NCBI GenBank assembly: GCA_016165875.1 | Contig: JABBOT010000004.1 | Span: forward strand, 15,935,672-15,999,671 | DNA: 64,000 nucleotides | Source of the DNA: Acanthopleura granulata | Taxonomy: Eukaryota; Mollusca; Polyplacophora; Chitonida; Chitonidae | Direction of reading: 5' to 3' | Shown: positions 38,701-50,818 of the stretch, piece by piece | Numbering within the stretch: the stretch's first letter is position 1 | Layout of the letters: each line of letters starts with the position of its first letter | Notes under the pieces: generated by a model | Told to the model about the DNA's origin: nothing | The model's input: only the letters and a program-made list of their open reading frames with translations | The model's database searches: none | Made by a program: the position numbers and the translations under genes

Positions 38701-39276
38701 AAAATAGCTGCGGTGCTAAACAGGCTGCTGTAAACGCCGTACTGCTGCCAGCAGCGGCACTCTATATGGCAATGCCATCACACAGGAACAAACTTGTCCA
38801 CACAAGCCATTCTGTAGACAGTTGTGTCTTAAAGGACCGGGGCCAGACAGGGGAGATAAATCATGTTTCCTTTGTCGTTTTACTCTCGGCACAATGTAGT
38901 TGAGTGTTTGTGATAACTCAGTACAGAGCCTTTGTTGATCCCAATCGTTCCTATCACATGTACCTGCCAGTGAAGCTTTGGTACTTGGTGTGCACAATTT
39001 GTGCATACCGCACATGAACATGTATATATATGGAGTGCATATCTGCATGTATATGTATACATAACTTCATTCATGTACATGTATGGAAAGTAAATGTTCA
39101 CCTGAAATATGCAAAAGGCATTTTGGAAATCTATGTAAAGCATATTTTATGATGTTTTTATTGCAACATGCAGCTGTCAGTGGAGTAGTATTTGTAATTG
39201 ACAAAATTTTGAGGGTAAATCATGAAATTCTTAACTTTTACGCTATCTTCATTTTATAGAACCTTCAATCAGTGTG
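32730..39276. other. Non-coding DNA with a regulatory-looking block
   Basis: Mostly AT-rich. The block at about 35440-36300 is repeat-poor, more balanced in composition and dense in homeodomain-type sites (ATTTATGGG near 36066, TTATTGATCA near 36088, TTAATTAAC near 36175). A second balanced block is at about 38540-38960. The frames listed in these blocks overlap on both strands and have no domain. Confidence 0.4.
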
Positions 39277-39287
39277 TTTGGATAAAA

Positions 39288-39605
39288 AATGAATGAATGA
39301 ATGAATGCTTATTGTTTAACGCCCTATTCAAGAATATTTCACTTATACGAAGGCAGTGTCTCTTTGGTGCAGGACGGATTTCCACCGTATCTTTTATCTG
39401 GTGCTGCCTCACTGAGACGACTTGCCGAAGACACCCAACAAGCCCCCTCACCCAGTCACATTATACTGACACCGAGCCGACCAGTCCACCCTCTATCCTC
39501 TTATTGCTGAGCGCCTAGCGAGGAAGCAGGATGTACCATTTCTTAAAAGCCTTTGGTATGACCCGACCCAGGATTGAACCCAGATCTCCCCATCTGAAAG
39601 CGGAC
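39288..39605 (-). mobile_element. SINE, family 2, 5'-truncated, with target-site duplication
   Basis: On the minus strand the element begins near the end of its tRNA-like head (GTCCGCTTTCAGATGGGGAG), has a B-box-like GGGTTCAATCC, a ~230-base body, the 3' block TATAAGTGAAATATTCTTGA then GGGCGTTAAACAAT, and a (CATT)n tail. The 11-base word TTTGGATAAAA flanks it at 39277-39287 and 39606-39616. Compared with 51996-52337 it lacks the first ~32 bases, including the A box, so it inserted as a short copy. About 11 substitutions over ~305 shared bases separate the two. Confidence 0.88.
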
Positions 39606-39616
39606 TTTGGATAAAA

Positions 39617-42600
39617 GTCTGTTTGAATATTCAGGGGCATGGTTTCAGATGGATTTTGTCATGTTCAGTGTGACATATGCATCTGTATTGGTATACCAGT
39701 AGCTCACAGTTGACTTCACAGTAGAGGTGTAATGACAATCTGCAGAAATCCCGAACTTTCACCCTTGACCTGCTTAAGTTAACTGATACTTGTTCATAAA
39801 TACACAGCTTACATTTACTGTACATATTTACACAATGAATGAAAGTTCTGTTATTGCATGTTTAAACTGAAAAAAAAAATGTATTGTGTATTTCAGAGTG
39901 TTTGTGAATTGTATTTAAAAGTATGCCAAAAGAAAACACATTGCCAGATCTACTTTGTACATGTGTGTGACAATATTTCTGCATTGTTCATTATCAGTAA
40001 AACTTCCATGTACTTTTCAGAGTGCATGTTTAAGTGATTACCATTTCAGATGCACTTCTACAACTCATAGTGAGGGTGTTGTCCACAATATTGGCAAATG
40101 CCACTTGTTACTCTGCAGCTTCATTTGTATGGTCTTTGGTATTGCATTTTTGTAATAATATTGTATTTCTTATTATTCCAAGAAATCTCATGCAGAGTAA
40201 TAAATCATCTTGTGGTGCAACTGAAGATAGTATATTTTCGGCATTGGTGAAAGTTTTGCTGAAAAACTTTCTATTCAGATCACGTTGCATGATTGCAAAA
40301 GATTTACCTGGTACATATTTGCTAGATAGGAAGTGGTAGAAAATGTTAATGTCTGCCTATGATTTTGTGAAGTTAAGGACTTGTTAGATTTACATATTTT
40401 ACGTGACACATATGAACGTTGAATGTTTAATTTTCTGACTTACACATATAAATGACCTTCAAAATTGCAAAAGCCTAAGCCTCGATTTAAAACTCAGTTG
40501 AATTTTTATGTCATTTTAAACAGTAGATGAAGCTGTGTAGTCCAGTGCTATTGCTTTTTATTGTTTGACGATGATTGTTTAGAAAAAAATTAAAAAAGAC
40601 TGAGACATAATACTTATTATGGAAACATTTCCTGGAGTTTGATTCTGCTCAAGCCTGAACTCATTTTGCAGAAATGAAATATTGTGCAGTTTGATGCTGT
40701 CGATGAACTGAATTTCTCTAGGAAATGAGGCTAGCTACTTGAAATGCTTGAACTATTTTATGTCATAGTAATCGTGATCCTTTCTGCTTTGCCCTGTTAA
40801 AGGGTTTTTTTGTACGACAATCTGTTGATTGCAATACTTGCAAATTTTGGAAATGTAAATCTAGTTGCACAGTATGCACTTTTGTAACTTACATATGCAC
40901 ATGTGTAGAATGAGAGGGCATGGTTTACGTATATGTGTATATGCACATTTGTATACCATGGCATTTGTGTTTTTCATTTTCTTTTCACACATTGTAAGTA
41001 TTATGCTATTGACACAAATACATTTACTTACAATGTGATTTATTAAACAAATTCCAAATGTAATGCACTACACTTCGTGATGTCTGTAGATTTGCATCCG
41101 TAAATATACATTTTCATGCATTGTTTCACCATTATTGATCATTTCTGTTAAAGCTGACATTTTGGACCTATGTTCCCAGAGCTCTGTCTGTTTCTACCTC
41201 TCCCTTCCTCTCTTCTATGTGTTTTTTTTCTCTCCGGTCTCTTTGACACAATTGATTACATGTCATTCAATGTGAAGTTTTTCCGACAAGCAGAAAATGG
41301 TGGTGGCAAAGTGTATGCGGTGCTCGTATTAAAGCCTGACTATTATTTCTGGTTCATTACCTCTCTATTTATCAGTGCCAGAATTGGATTTCTGGCATTT
41401 GATTAAGTCTTATGGTTTGAATGGTCAAGTTACTTATTATGAAAGACCTCTTCTAAAGCCAGGGAATCTGATCGGATGGAAATTTTAGTGGCATTCTTGA
41501 CGTAATCGCACACAGTTAGTGTTTTTTCTCGTCTCTTGTCTTGAAGTAAATAAAAACACATTCCTCACTAATGGTAACTTTATAGATCGATCTGGCTATT
41601 TTTTTTCATTACTCCAATGCATATAGTTAAATTAGGGAATTCTGGTTCAGGTGGGGAATGTATAGGCCTGCCATTTTTAAACAAGGAATGTAACAACTCC
41701 TTTGTGTAAATGCTTTGACTATGTTGAACTGTTTCCTGGTATTTCTTTTGCCATGAAGTTGATGTTCCAAATCTATTGGTTACTAGAGCATTCTCCGCTT
41801 TAAGGTTACATAAACTCTTAGTGACCAACTTTTCTTGCAGACTTCCCTCTCAAAGAGGCCAGGGTGCATTTATTTTATTTTAATTAAGCCAGCCAAGGTT
41901 CTGTTGACATGCGAATATGGAGAGCTGAGTGTGGGCATATTTACAGTCTTCCGGCCCTGTAAAGTCTATTTGAAGAATGGATTTCACTTCCTAGGACAAA
42001 ATCACCTCTAAAGATGCTTTGGGATGTCACAGCATTGACAGGTTTTAAGATCATGTGGTGAAAATCTGCTTTTGCACAGCCTGCGTTCCAGAAGATTTTA
42101 CCTTCCTGGGCTGAAGACATAACTCTGGTATCAGCTCTGAAAGTGTGTCCAGCCGGACAAATAAGGCTAACAAGAAATAGGATTTGATGTTCGGAGAAGT
42201 TTTACTTTGAACACCAAGCTAAAACTTCAAAAGACATGCCAGATAGGCTTAAGGCTCTTGAACTCGTGGGTGGTTCGTGTTTGTTGCCCTGGATGGAAGA
42301 ATTGTCTGGAATACTGTCTGGTGTTCGCTCAAGTGTAGGGGCATTGCCTTGTTCTGTGTAGAAAGCTTTTTCAAGTTTTGCTATCTCACCATCCCATCTG
42401 TGTAACTAAAACCATGTGAAGTGATTTCTGGATGGAATTAACCGTCACTACAGTGGGAGACTTTATACTGTGTTTGGCTATTTGGAGCTCAAGGAAGCCC
42501 CAGAGAAATCAGTCCGCCAAATTGTGTGGTAATTTGGGTTTGAGGGACATTGGAGGGTTTGTAAGAAGTCAAAGGGTAGAATCTCTTAAGAGTTTGGAGT

Positions 42601-45302
42601 GTTGGATTTCCAGACAGACTGCCCTGCTTCCTTGAGCTAACGTCAATGTGTGGTAAATTTTTAATCTGACCCCTCTGAAAGGGTTCCACGACAGACATGA
42701 GGGCAGAGTAGGAGGTGATGGGGTTGAGATTTTTGAATCACCCTTGTAAGAGGAAAATTAGTGATATTGTTTCCAGTGGATGGTTCTGTTCCAGTGATGT
42801 ACATGTGCATATATGTGAGGATTGGAGCTACAAGGGTTGTCTTGCCCTTAACTGTACCAGGGACAAGGCTGTAAGTTGGAAATCGGTAACCCTTTGTGGA
42901 CAGTTTTCTTTCCTGGTTTGATGGTTGTGTAAATCATTGCTGAGCTTTCTGCTTGGTAATACATAAACTGCCCATTATTAAAACATCAGGGATTTGTCAT
43001 CATCATCATCATCATGAAGCCTGGTTAATTCCAAGCTAACTGGAAGGCAGTGTAGTTTGGAGGCTGGAATGAGAAAATATAGCCCGTCAGGTAGAGGTAT
43101 CCAGAATTCATGAGAGTGATTGATGTCGAGCTCTCATTTGGAGTGCCAGTCCAGCTTTGGCTTGTCCAACACCGTATTATGGCTGTCTTATCTAGACCCT
43201 AAGATTCCAAAACTGCCGCGATCCAACAGATACATACAGTTTCCGCCATTTACATGGCATTCTGCTGACAGGAGCTTGTAAAACCAAGTGAACATGGGCT
43301 CTGTCTCTGTGGTCTGAGGTTATTGTGACAAGATGTGTTAAATATGGCTGATACCTGACACCAGGTGGCCCGTGGGGGGAATTCATACACGGAGCTCTGA
43401 CTATCTCACCATCACTTGAGGCACCTTCGCCTCGACTTGATGCAGGACTGTGTTTGTGATTACATCATGAGGACACTGGTAACATGAATGCGCATTTCTG
43501 TGTTCTCTGGCAGTTTGGCAATGGATCAAAATGTATGCTCAAAAAACTGATCAATCTAAAATTCTGAGATAGGAGTCACAGCTGTTGTTGTGTTGTTGCT
43601 CTGTGGAGAAAATCATGGGAATTATCATGGGTAAAAAAACATTCCACATGTAAATCCCAGCTGTGTTGTCACGCAGAAATCGTCTAAGCGGATACCAAGG
43701 TGTTTGTCCATATAAAACAGCCCTGTGTACATTGGGTCTACCAGCTGACCCATAGCCTAATCATTGGTGAAGGGAGATTGTGTCCAGTTTGCATGTACGT
43801 CCAGAAAACAAGCAAGCCAAGGAGTCAGCAAGATGGATGAACTGAGATTCCTGGCATGTATCGGTGCTCAAGTGACCACGCAACCATCCTGTTTTCACGT
43901 AATTATATGTTTGTCTTTCTCTGTTAGCTGTGAACCTGTCAGCCTGTTCTTTGATGCTGTCTTGCCCTGGTCTCTACTGCATGCGCTGCAATTTATGCTT
44001 GTTTATTTCCTTTGCTAGCCCTAAATGATACATGCTAGGTCAACAAGCACATACACTGGGTATATGCTGCAGCAATGGATGCCTGGCATGGTTTTGGCCA
44101 GGTTATGTTTATTGACAAACCCTTTCTGTTGCCTTGGCTCTGTTCCATATCTACAATGCCTGGAATTACTCATGGTCTACATGTACTCTGTATGTAGGAA
44201 GCAGACAGCTGTATGGTTCTAAGGCTGAAGCCTTAGGCTACAACCTAGTAACCGATAGTTGACAATGCTGTGGAATTGTATTATGTAGACACAAATGTTC
44301 TGCTATAGCAGGACAGGCACATGCAAGTTGACTAGACTGTAGTACACTAGTGGTGGAATGTTGCATTGTCAGTTCTCAATACGAACCATTTGCATATGCA
44401 AGTCACTGAGGCATACATATCTATATACTTATTTACATACTACATGTATACACTACGTATCTGGTACGTGTTTAAGTGTAAATACATACATGTATGCTCC
44501 AGGCGTACATGTAGTGTATGTATTTATAATTTGTTGGATCATCAAAAATACCATACATGCACATGTACATGATCCAAAAGGATATATGTGGTTTTGAATT
44601 AATATATAAAATATCAGTAGAATATTTGTATTACAGGTCAGTGAAATTTCTCATCATTTTCTGATGTCATGTTCATGGATCTCGCAGTACATGCATGTGT
44701 GTTCTTAGTATATGGGATTCTAACCCATTGTCTTTCGCACTGTGATGTACAGCTGTACATGTACAAATACATATGTGTATGATACAGCAGCCATAATTTT
44801 AGAGCTATATAATATATATATATACACACACGCAAATAATTTGCTCTAATTATATATGATGGTGCTTTGTTTACATTATAATAATTGCTGCACATAAATG
44901 CATGCTTTCTAGTGCAACACAACAGGCGTAAAATTACAGGCACTCAATTCCTTTATCATGCAGAAGCTATGTTAACATGTATATGCCTTGACAACTTAAA
45001 TGCAGTGTGTCCCTTAAAAAGCCATATTACCAGTTCATAAGAGTATTGAATATAAAGTAAGCATTTCTTTCCCTACATTTATAAAGACTGAATGAATTTG
45101 TTCACATCCGATATATTGATTGATTCAATAAAACAACCATACAAACACACACATGTACATGGACATTTATTATATGCATCTGCTGTTCAGATTTACTATT
45201 ACAAGAGAGGCAGCTCTCACTTGACTATTTCCGCATGCTGGAGGCTAAATTGTATCATGACAGGTGTGATTCAGAAATACGCACATTGTAATAAAGGTAT
45301 TT
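39617..45302. other. Non-coding DNA; one long repeat-poor block
   Basis: AT-rich to about 41850, then about 1.6 kb (41860-43440) of more balanced, repeat-poor sequence. A short (CAT)n run lies at about 42997-43014. After 44000 the DNA is again AT-rich with ACATGTAC words and a TA/CA dinucleotide stretch near 44810-44832. No exon or domain was recognised. Confidence 0.4.
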
Positions 45303-46108
45303 TCATGTCCATAAATCCATTAAGTGCACACTGAATGTTGTGGTTGGGTGGGGCATGTGACACCAAAATCATTAATATTCAACATTTTGGTTCATGTCCA
45401 TGTATCCAGTGCACAGTGAATGGTGTGGTTGGGTGGGGCATGTGACACCAAAATCATTGGTATTCAACATTTTGGTTCATGTCCATGTATCCATTAAGTT
45501 AACAGTGAATGGTGTGGTTGGGTGGGGCATGTGACACCAGAATCATTAATATTCAACATTTTGGTTCATGTCCATGTATCCATTAAGTTCACAGTGAATG
45601 GTGTGGTTGGGTGGGGCATGTGACACCAAAATCATTGGTATTCAACATTTTGGTTCATGCCCATTTATCCATTAAGTGCACAGTGAATGGTGTGGTTGGG
45701 TGGGGGATGTGACACCAAAATCATTAGTATTCAACATTTTGGTTCATGTCCATGTATCCAGTGCACAGTGAATGGTGTGGTTGGGTGGGGGATGTGACAC
45801 CAGAATCATTAGTATTCAACATTTTGGTTCATGTCCATGTATCCATTAAGTTAACAGTGAATGGTGTGGTTGGGTGGGGCATGTGACACCAGAATCATTA
45901 ATATTCAACATTTTGGTTCATGTCCATGTATCCATTAAGTTCACAGTGAATGGTGTGGTTGGGTGGGGCATGTGACACCAAAATCATTGGTATTCAACAT
46001 TTTGGTTCATGCCCATTTATCCATTAAGTGCACAGTGAATGGTGTGGTTGGGTGGGGGATGTGACACCAAAATCATTAGTATTCAACATTTTGGTTCATG
46101 TACATGTT
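45303..46108 (+). repeat. 89-bp satellite array with four-unit higher-order repeat
   Basis: Nine units carry GTGGTTGGGTGGGG at 45341, 45426, 45514, 45603, 45692, 45777, 45866, 45955 and 46044. Spacings are 85, 88, 89, 89, 85, 89, 89 and 89. Each unit has ATGTGACACCA, AATCATT and ATTCAACATTTTGGTTCATG. Linker variants recur in the same order every four units (CCAGTGCAC, then AAGTTAACA, AAGTTCACA and AAGTGCACA), and units 3-5 look identical to units 7-9 at the variant sites. The array therefore contains a ~352-bp higher-order duplication. It codes for nothing recognisable. Confidence 0.93.
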
Positions 46109-46315
46109 TTCATGATGCTACATATATAATATACATCTTTTAGGTATATTTTGTACATACGGGTCTGACTGTACTGCTCTGGAAGCCGTGTAATTGGACA
46201 GGATTGACAATGATGTTTTTTCTTTAGTATTGCAGTTGTTACAGAGAAACATCCATGTACAAATAGAATTTGAAATGTAGTTAGTTGTTATATGCTTGTT
46301 GCCATTAGGCAGTGT
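46109..46315. other. Spacer between two arrays
   Basis: About 200 bases of AT-rich unique sequence between the 89-bp satellite and the degenerate array. No feature was seen. Confidence 0.5.
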
Positions 46316-47290
46316 GTATTATGGTATAGCGATTTTGCCTGTCTGACTATCTGTCCGTCTGTATTTAGGCTTTATCTCAAATTGTTATCCAAGTTTTAAT
46401 TTTTGGTGGATGCAAAGCTACAGATGTGATCATCTGTCCCAACTCATGTGTCCATTTCTGTGGTTGCCTTGGTAACCAGTTCACTGTTTGCTGTAAATAC
46501 ATGTGTACTGCATAAATACATATGACTTCATGACTGGGCTACAACTGGAAATCTTTTCTAATTCAATTCTTTCTCTGTTCGGATACATAGATAAAGGTGT
46601 GATGATGTGTTGCGACTCACATGTGTCCATTTTCACAGCTGCCATGGTAACCAGATTGCCATTATCTGTATAAGTAGATATGATCCAGTGTCCAGTGTAC
46701 AACTCCGGTTGTTTTCCATGTGCAGTTTTAATTTTTGGTGAATGCGTAGATCTTGTGATCTCGTTGCCATGCTAACCAGATCATTGTTTTCTCTATATAT
46801 ACTGGATTAATAGAATTGACTTGTTTAGATTGTTTTCCATATTCTGTTGTAATTTTTGAATCATAGATAGATATTTAAACGATGGTGTGTTGCGACTCAC
46901 ATTTGCCCATTTCTGTGGTTGTCATGGTAACCGGGTTGATATTTCCTTGTTATCTGCTATATAGTCAGGTATGAACTTGTCTGGGCTACAGCTCTAATAT
47001 TCAACTTTGATTCTTGGTGGATACTTACATACAAAAGTGATGATGCATAGTGACTCACTATTGTCTATTTTCACTGTTGCCATGGTAATCAGATTACCAT
47101 TATCCCAACATATATTGTATAAATAGATATGATTTCGTGTATGGGCTACATCTTCAGTTGTTTTCCATGTACAGTTTTGTTATTTGGCAGATAAATGTAC
47201 ATGAATGTAGATACAGCGATGACAAACATAGGTGATGGTGGACATTTGTATATTTCTGTGGCTGCCATAATAATTAATGTCCCTACCCCA
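46316..47290 (+). repeat. Degenerate tandem array, ~125-185-bp units
   Basis: The left edge has CCTGTCTGACTATCTGTCCG, similar in style to the left ends of the elements at 27784 and 49314. About six units follow. The landmark word G(T/C)TG(C/T)C(A/C)TGGTAACC or its worn form lies near 46463, 46638, 46763, 46918, 47075 and 47260. Units share TCCATTTCTGTGG, GGGCTACA and TTGTTTTCCATGTGCAGTTT. Divergence is high, so the array is old. It may be another relative of the pearl-like elements. Confidence 0.65.
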
Positions 47291-48418
47291 AAACCTCATA
47301 ACAGGATGACAACTATAATTCACATACACATATTTTCGAAATATATAGCTTTCTAAACTCATTGTTACATGTATACTTTTAAATTTAATATTTAAAACAA
47401 GAACATCTTCAAAACACATGAAGCACTTTCCATTACAGTTTGTACTCATCACATTGCTGCTGGTATCCTTTTGTATGTTTCAAATGAATGTATTTGTTCA
47501 GGCATATATTGTGTTTACCTGAACTCTTGTTATTGTTTATTGCTTGTGCTATGGTAAAGTTACCATAAAAGACTGAAATAAATTGACAAGAGGCTGTATT
47601 TTTTCATGTTTTTGTATTACCTGCATGAAACATACATGTTCATATTTTGCTGGTAGATAGGATGTCGTGATGATAGTGGAAGATGTAAGTCACATGCAAT
47701 ACTGCAGTATTATCGAGATTAGTTGAGAAGTTTGGATTTCTGCATATACATGCATGTGTATATAGCAATTGCCGTTTTGGACAAGGATGAAACATTATCT
47801 GTGAAATGAGGTTTTGTGAATGAAAGTTTCATTCAACTGACTTCAGGTGTATAGTAGTGAACTATAAATATCTGTGAGGAATTTGATTTTATTGATGTGA
47901 TGTAGTCTGGGTCATTAAGCAACAGTTTTACAGGAATCTGTCTTGGTTTTTATGTACACGTAACACTGTAGTTTCCATTGTTATGGCTGAGGAGAAAACT
48001 ACCTGAGTGATGATCGACTGACTTAAAGATATTTTAAATTCCTCTAAAAAGAATAGACTGAGGAAGATTTCTGTTGGGATTCTGATTTTTTTTGCATTCT
48101 GTACATCCTACATGTACATTTATACAGGTGACCTATATTGTTACAAGTACATGTTCATTTTGATTCCTTTAAAAGCACAATCTTGGTAACTATGCGTCTG
48201 ACAGACAACTTAGGCGTAAATTTTTTGGGCCTCATTTATGTACTGTGTGAATTATGAAGTGCAAGTTAAATCCCGTCCTTGAACCGGGAATTTGTGCATT
48301 CCACGCTTTCACAGTTTTGGGGGCCCAAAATCTCTTGATAAAGTTTGTGGGGTAGTTTACTGAGCTATATATTCATGCATAGGAAAGTTTGTCAGTTACT
48401 TTTCATAGGTACATGTAG
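47291..48418. other. AT-rich non-coding DNA
   Basis: Ordinary AT-rich sequence with no exon, SINE or array recognised. Confidence 0.5.
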
Positions 48419-48518
48419 GTGGTTTACGCCAGGCATTTAGCTTCCTCCACCCATGAAACTCACCATCATCATATTTATAACTGAAACATTATTGAGCATG
48501 TCATTAAACGCCACTGTT
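48419..48518 (+). mobile_element. Worn 3' fragment of a SINE, family 1
   Basis: A weak match to the family 3' half: a GGTTTACGCC...CTTCCTCCACCCAT block in the position of the TTTCCTCCCACCAT segment, then TATAACTGAAACATTATTGA and ATTAAACGCCACT in place of TATAAGTGAAATATTCTTGA and GTAAAACACCAAT. The order is correct but the fragment is heavily mutated. Confidence 0.4.
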
Positions 48519-48527
48519 CATGTTTTA

Positions 48528-48574
48528 ACTTATTTTTTTTTTTTAAACTGCATTTTTGTGGGGTGGGGGGGGGG
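48528..48574 (+). repeat. T-run followed by G-run
   Basis: A run of about a dozen T at about 48533-48544 is followed by GTGGGGTGGGGGGGGGG ending near 48574. The G-run could form a quadruplex on the + strand. This is simple sequence with no gene context. Confidence 0.7.
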
Positions 48575-49313
48575 TTATTTATACTTATAAAATTTTGTTT
48601 TTATACTTAAGGGCACCTTGACCATAAGGTTGATGTTAACTGCTGACTTGACTTGATGGTGATTGCCTGGCAAAGATTTAAGATGACTCCTTAAAGTACC
48701 CATGTTTTTCTCTCTTCATCATCTCTTTTAACCAGTTGCCTGGGCCATAGATCTATGTCAGCATGAACCCTCATCTTAAAGGATTTCTGTTGCATTTCGC
48801 AAATTAAAAGCCAAGTTTGTTTAGGTTGTAGACTGGGAAATAACATGACTGGTGATGTCATTGTGGCCCCTTCATTTTCTAGGTCATCCTGACTATCCCG
48901 CCTCTGTCCATTCCCATCCTACTCTCAGGACATGGTGCCATGGGTTAGGTAAAAAAACACTGTATCGCACTTTTCGTTTTATCAGAACTGAAATACATTT
49001 TTTTGTTCTTTCAGGCACTGGCACATTTTATTTATTTATTTATTTCACTGTTGAGTAAACATCTTACTCAAGATTTTTTCATTTATGCTTATGTACATGA
49101 ACTATAATTCTAATCAGATTTATGGCTGAAAGTAACTGGAATACCAGAGTAAACCATTGACCATTGGCATCATGTAAGTTTTCCCCAGGTGTGATGTGTA
49201 CAGACTTGCAGGGCATATAAATGGCAGACATGTAATACTTGAGATATAGCCTAACAAGTGCTATCACATACAGCTTCTCATAACATTATACAGATGCATG
49301 CTTTTTCACTCTT
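48575..49313. other. Non-coding DNA
   Basis: No gene. A short (TTTA)n run lies at about 49026-49045. Confidence 0.5.
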
Positions 49314-50501
49314 TGGCCAATATTGGCCAAGGGAAATTGTCGTAACGGGCAGAGTCTGTCTGTCCATCCGTCTGTCTGTTCATATATTTATAAACACTCT
49401 GCCTCTAGAATAGTTTAGCCCAAGTTCACCTAACTTACATCTCACTTACACTTTGGTATGAGGAAGAACTTTATTGATTTTCAGTGATCATGGCCTATTT
49501 GTACAAGGTCATTGGAGTCATTTAAGTTATTTTTTTGTAAAAGTTTTATAAGTACTCTCTCTCTAGAATGCTCTAGCCCAAGTATATCAAAGTTACACCA
49601 CACCTACACTGTGGTATAAGGAGGATTGATTTGATTTTTGCCTCACTGGTATCATTTAAGTTAAATTTTATAAAAGGCTTTTAAACATGATATCTTTTGA
49701 TGTTTGTAATCAGAGTTTACCAAACTTACATGACATGTAAATCTGGGGATGTAAATGAACCCCATTTCATTTCATCTTTGGATGATCAGTTGTTTGACCA
49801 TCTGGCCATCCGTCTGACCATTTCCGGGTAAACTACAGCTGTGTCTATGGAACAGTTGATCTGAAAATAGGGGTATTTTGAGTTTGAACTCTTTTGTCTC
49901 TAAAGGTAAAAATAGTTGTTTTTTAAATATTTTTTGGCAGAAATATCAAAAATGTTAGACAAGGCTTGATGACTGTTTTCCTGATCACTCATTTCACCGT
50001 GTTCAGGAGGTACAAATGACATTTTCTTCCTTCAGAAACTTTTTAGCCTAAGTTCACAAACCTCCATTTTCACTTTAGTTTGTCCAGTCTGAATAACTTT
50101 TTGTCACACTTTTTTAAGACACTCATGTTGTAGTAAATTTAGTCAGAAATGGTTGCCTAACATTTAGGTCACATGGTGCAGTTTGGTAGAGTTTGAATTC
50201 GAAACTCCCCTATTCATTTAAATTTATAACACACTTATACTTTTTACTGATCTTGTCTTATTTTTGCTCTCCGTCCATTCGTCTTTACGGTTGTCTCTTG
50301 AACAATTGGTCCCCGGTTCACCAAACTTTTACCACACCCACACTCTGTCATGATCAAGAACCCTATTTATTTTTGGCGACCTGGACTTTTTCAAGGTCAT
50401 TACAGTCATGTAAGTTACATTTAATTAATGGCTCAGGCTGGTATTATAAAATAATATCTCTTGGAATTGGCATCTAGTTATTACATTGTACATGTGCTTA
50501 A
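49314..50501 (+). mobile_element. Dispersed element with internal ~155-bp tandem repeats, copy 2
   Basis: The left end TTGGCCAATATTGGCCAAGG and GGCAGAGTCTGTCTGTCC matches copy 1 at 27784. Core units have landmarks near 49395, 49553 and 49685 and the same TTACA...CACTTACAC and TCATTTAAGTTA segments. A more diverged middle (49740-50190) follows, then another unit with TCCGTCCATTCGTCT and GGTTCACCAAACTTTTACCA. The right end GGCTGGTATTATA...ATATCTCTTGGAATT...TGTACATGTGCTTAA matches the right end of copy 1. It is about twice as long as copy 1 because of extra core units. Confidence 0.65.
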
Positions 50502-50732
50502 GGCTGCAGAGTTTAAGAGCATTGCCTGCTATTTTACGTGTTTATACATCCAGACTTCGGTAATATCCGCACACTACTTGTACACTCTGGTCTCATTTAG
50601 AAGGTGGCAGTGCTTTTCGGGTCGTTGGCTAAATCTGACATTTGTGTATGACTTTTACAAATTTACAAGTGAATATCTGTGCATGGAATCCAGGAAAATT
50701 CGTCTAAGTTGTTCCACATGCATCTTGGTGCT

Positions 50733-50818
50733 CTGGTTTCCCCCACCCTTAAAAGTGACAACCACTGCATCAGAATATTCTTGAACATTGTATTAATCAA
50801 CAGTGAAATAAATAAAGT
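50733..50818 (+). mobile_element. Worn 3' fragment of a SINE, family 1
   Basis: GGTTTCCCCCACCC, then CAGAATATTCTTGAACATTG, TTAATCAACAG and an AAATAAATAAAG tail, in the order expected of the family 3' end but with the middle deleted. It lies ~230 bases beyond the pearl-like element. Confidence 0.4.

Noticed and set aside
39297..39518. Frames of 60-73 codons repeated at 51944-52220 with nearly the same peptide
   Set aside because: The recurrence is due to the two copies of SINE family 2, not to a gene family.
41170..41406. Hydrophobic 78-codon frame resembling a membrane protein
   Set aside because: The hydrophobicity comes from T-rich sequence (TTT/CTT codons), and no splice sites or family signature support it.
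42997..43014. (CAT)n run as a coding His/Ser/Met repeat
   Set aside because: Only six units with no surrounding open frame of note. It is a microsatellite.
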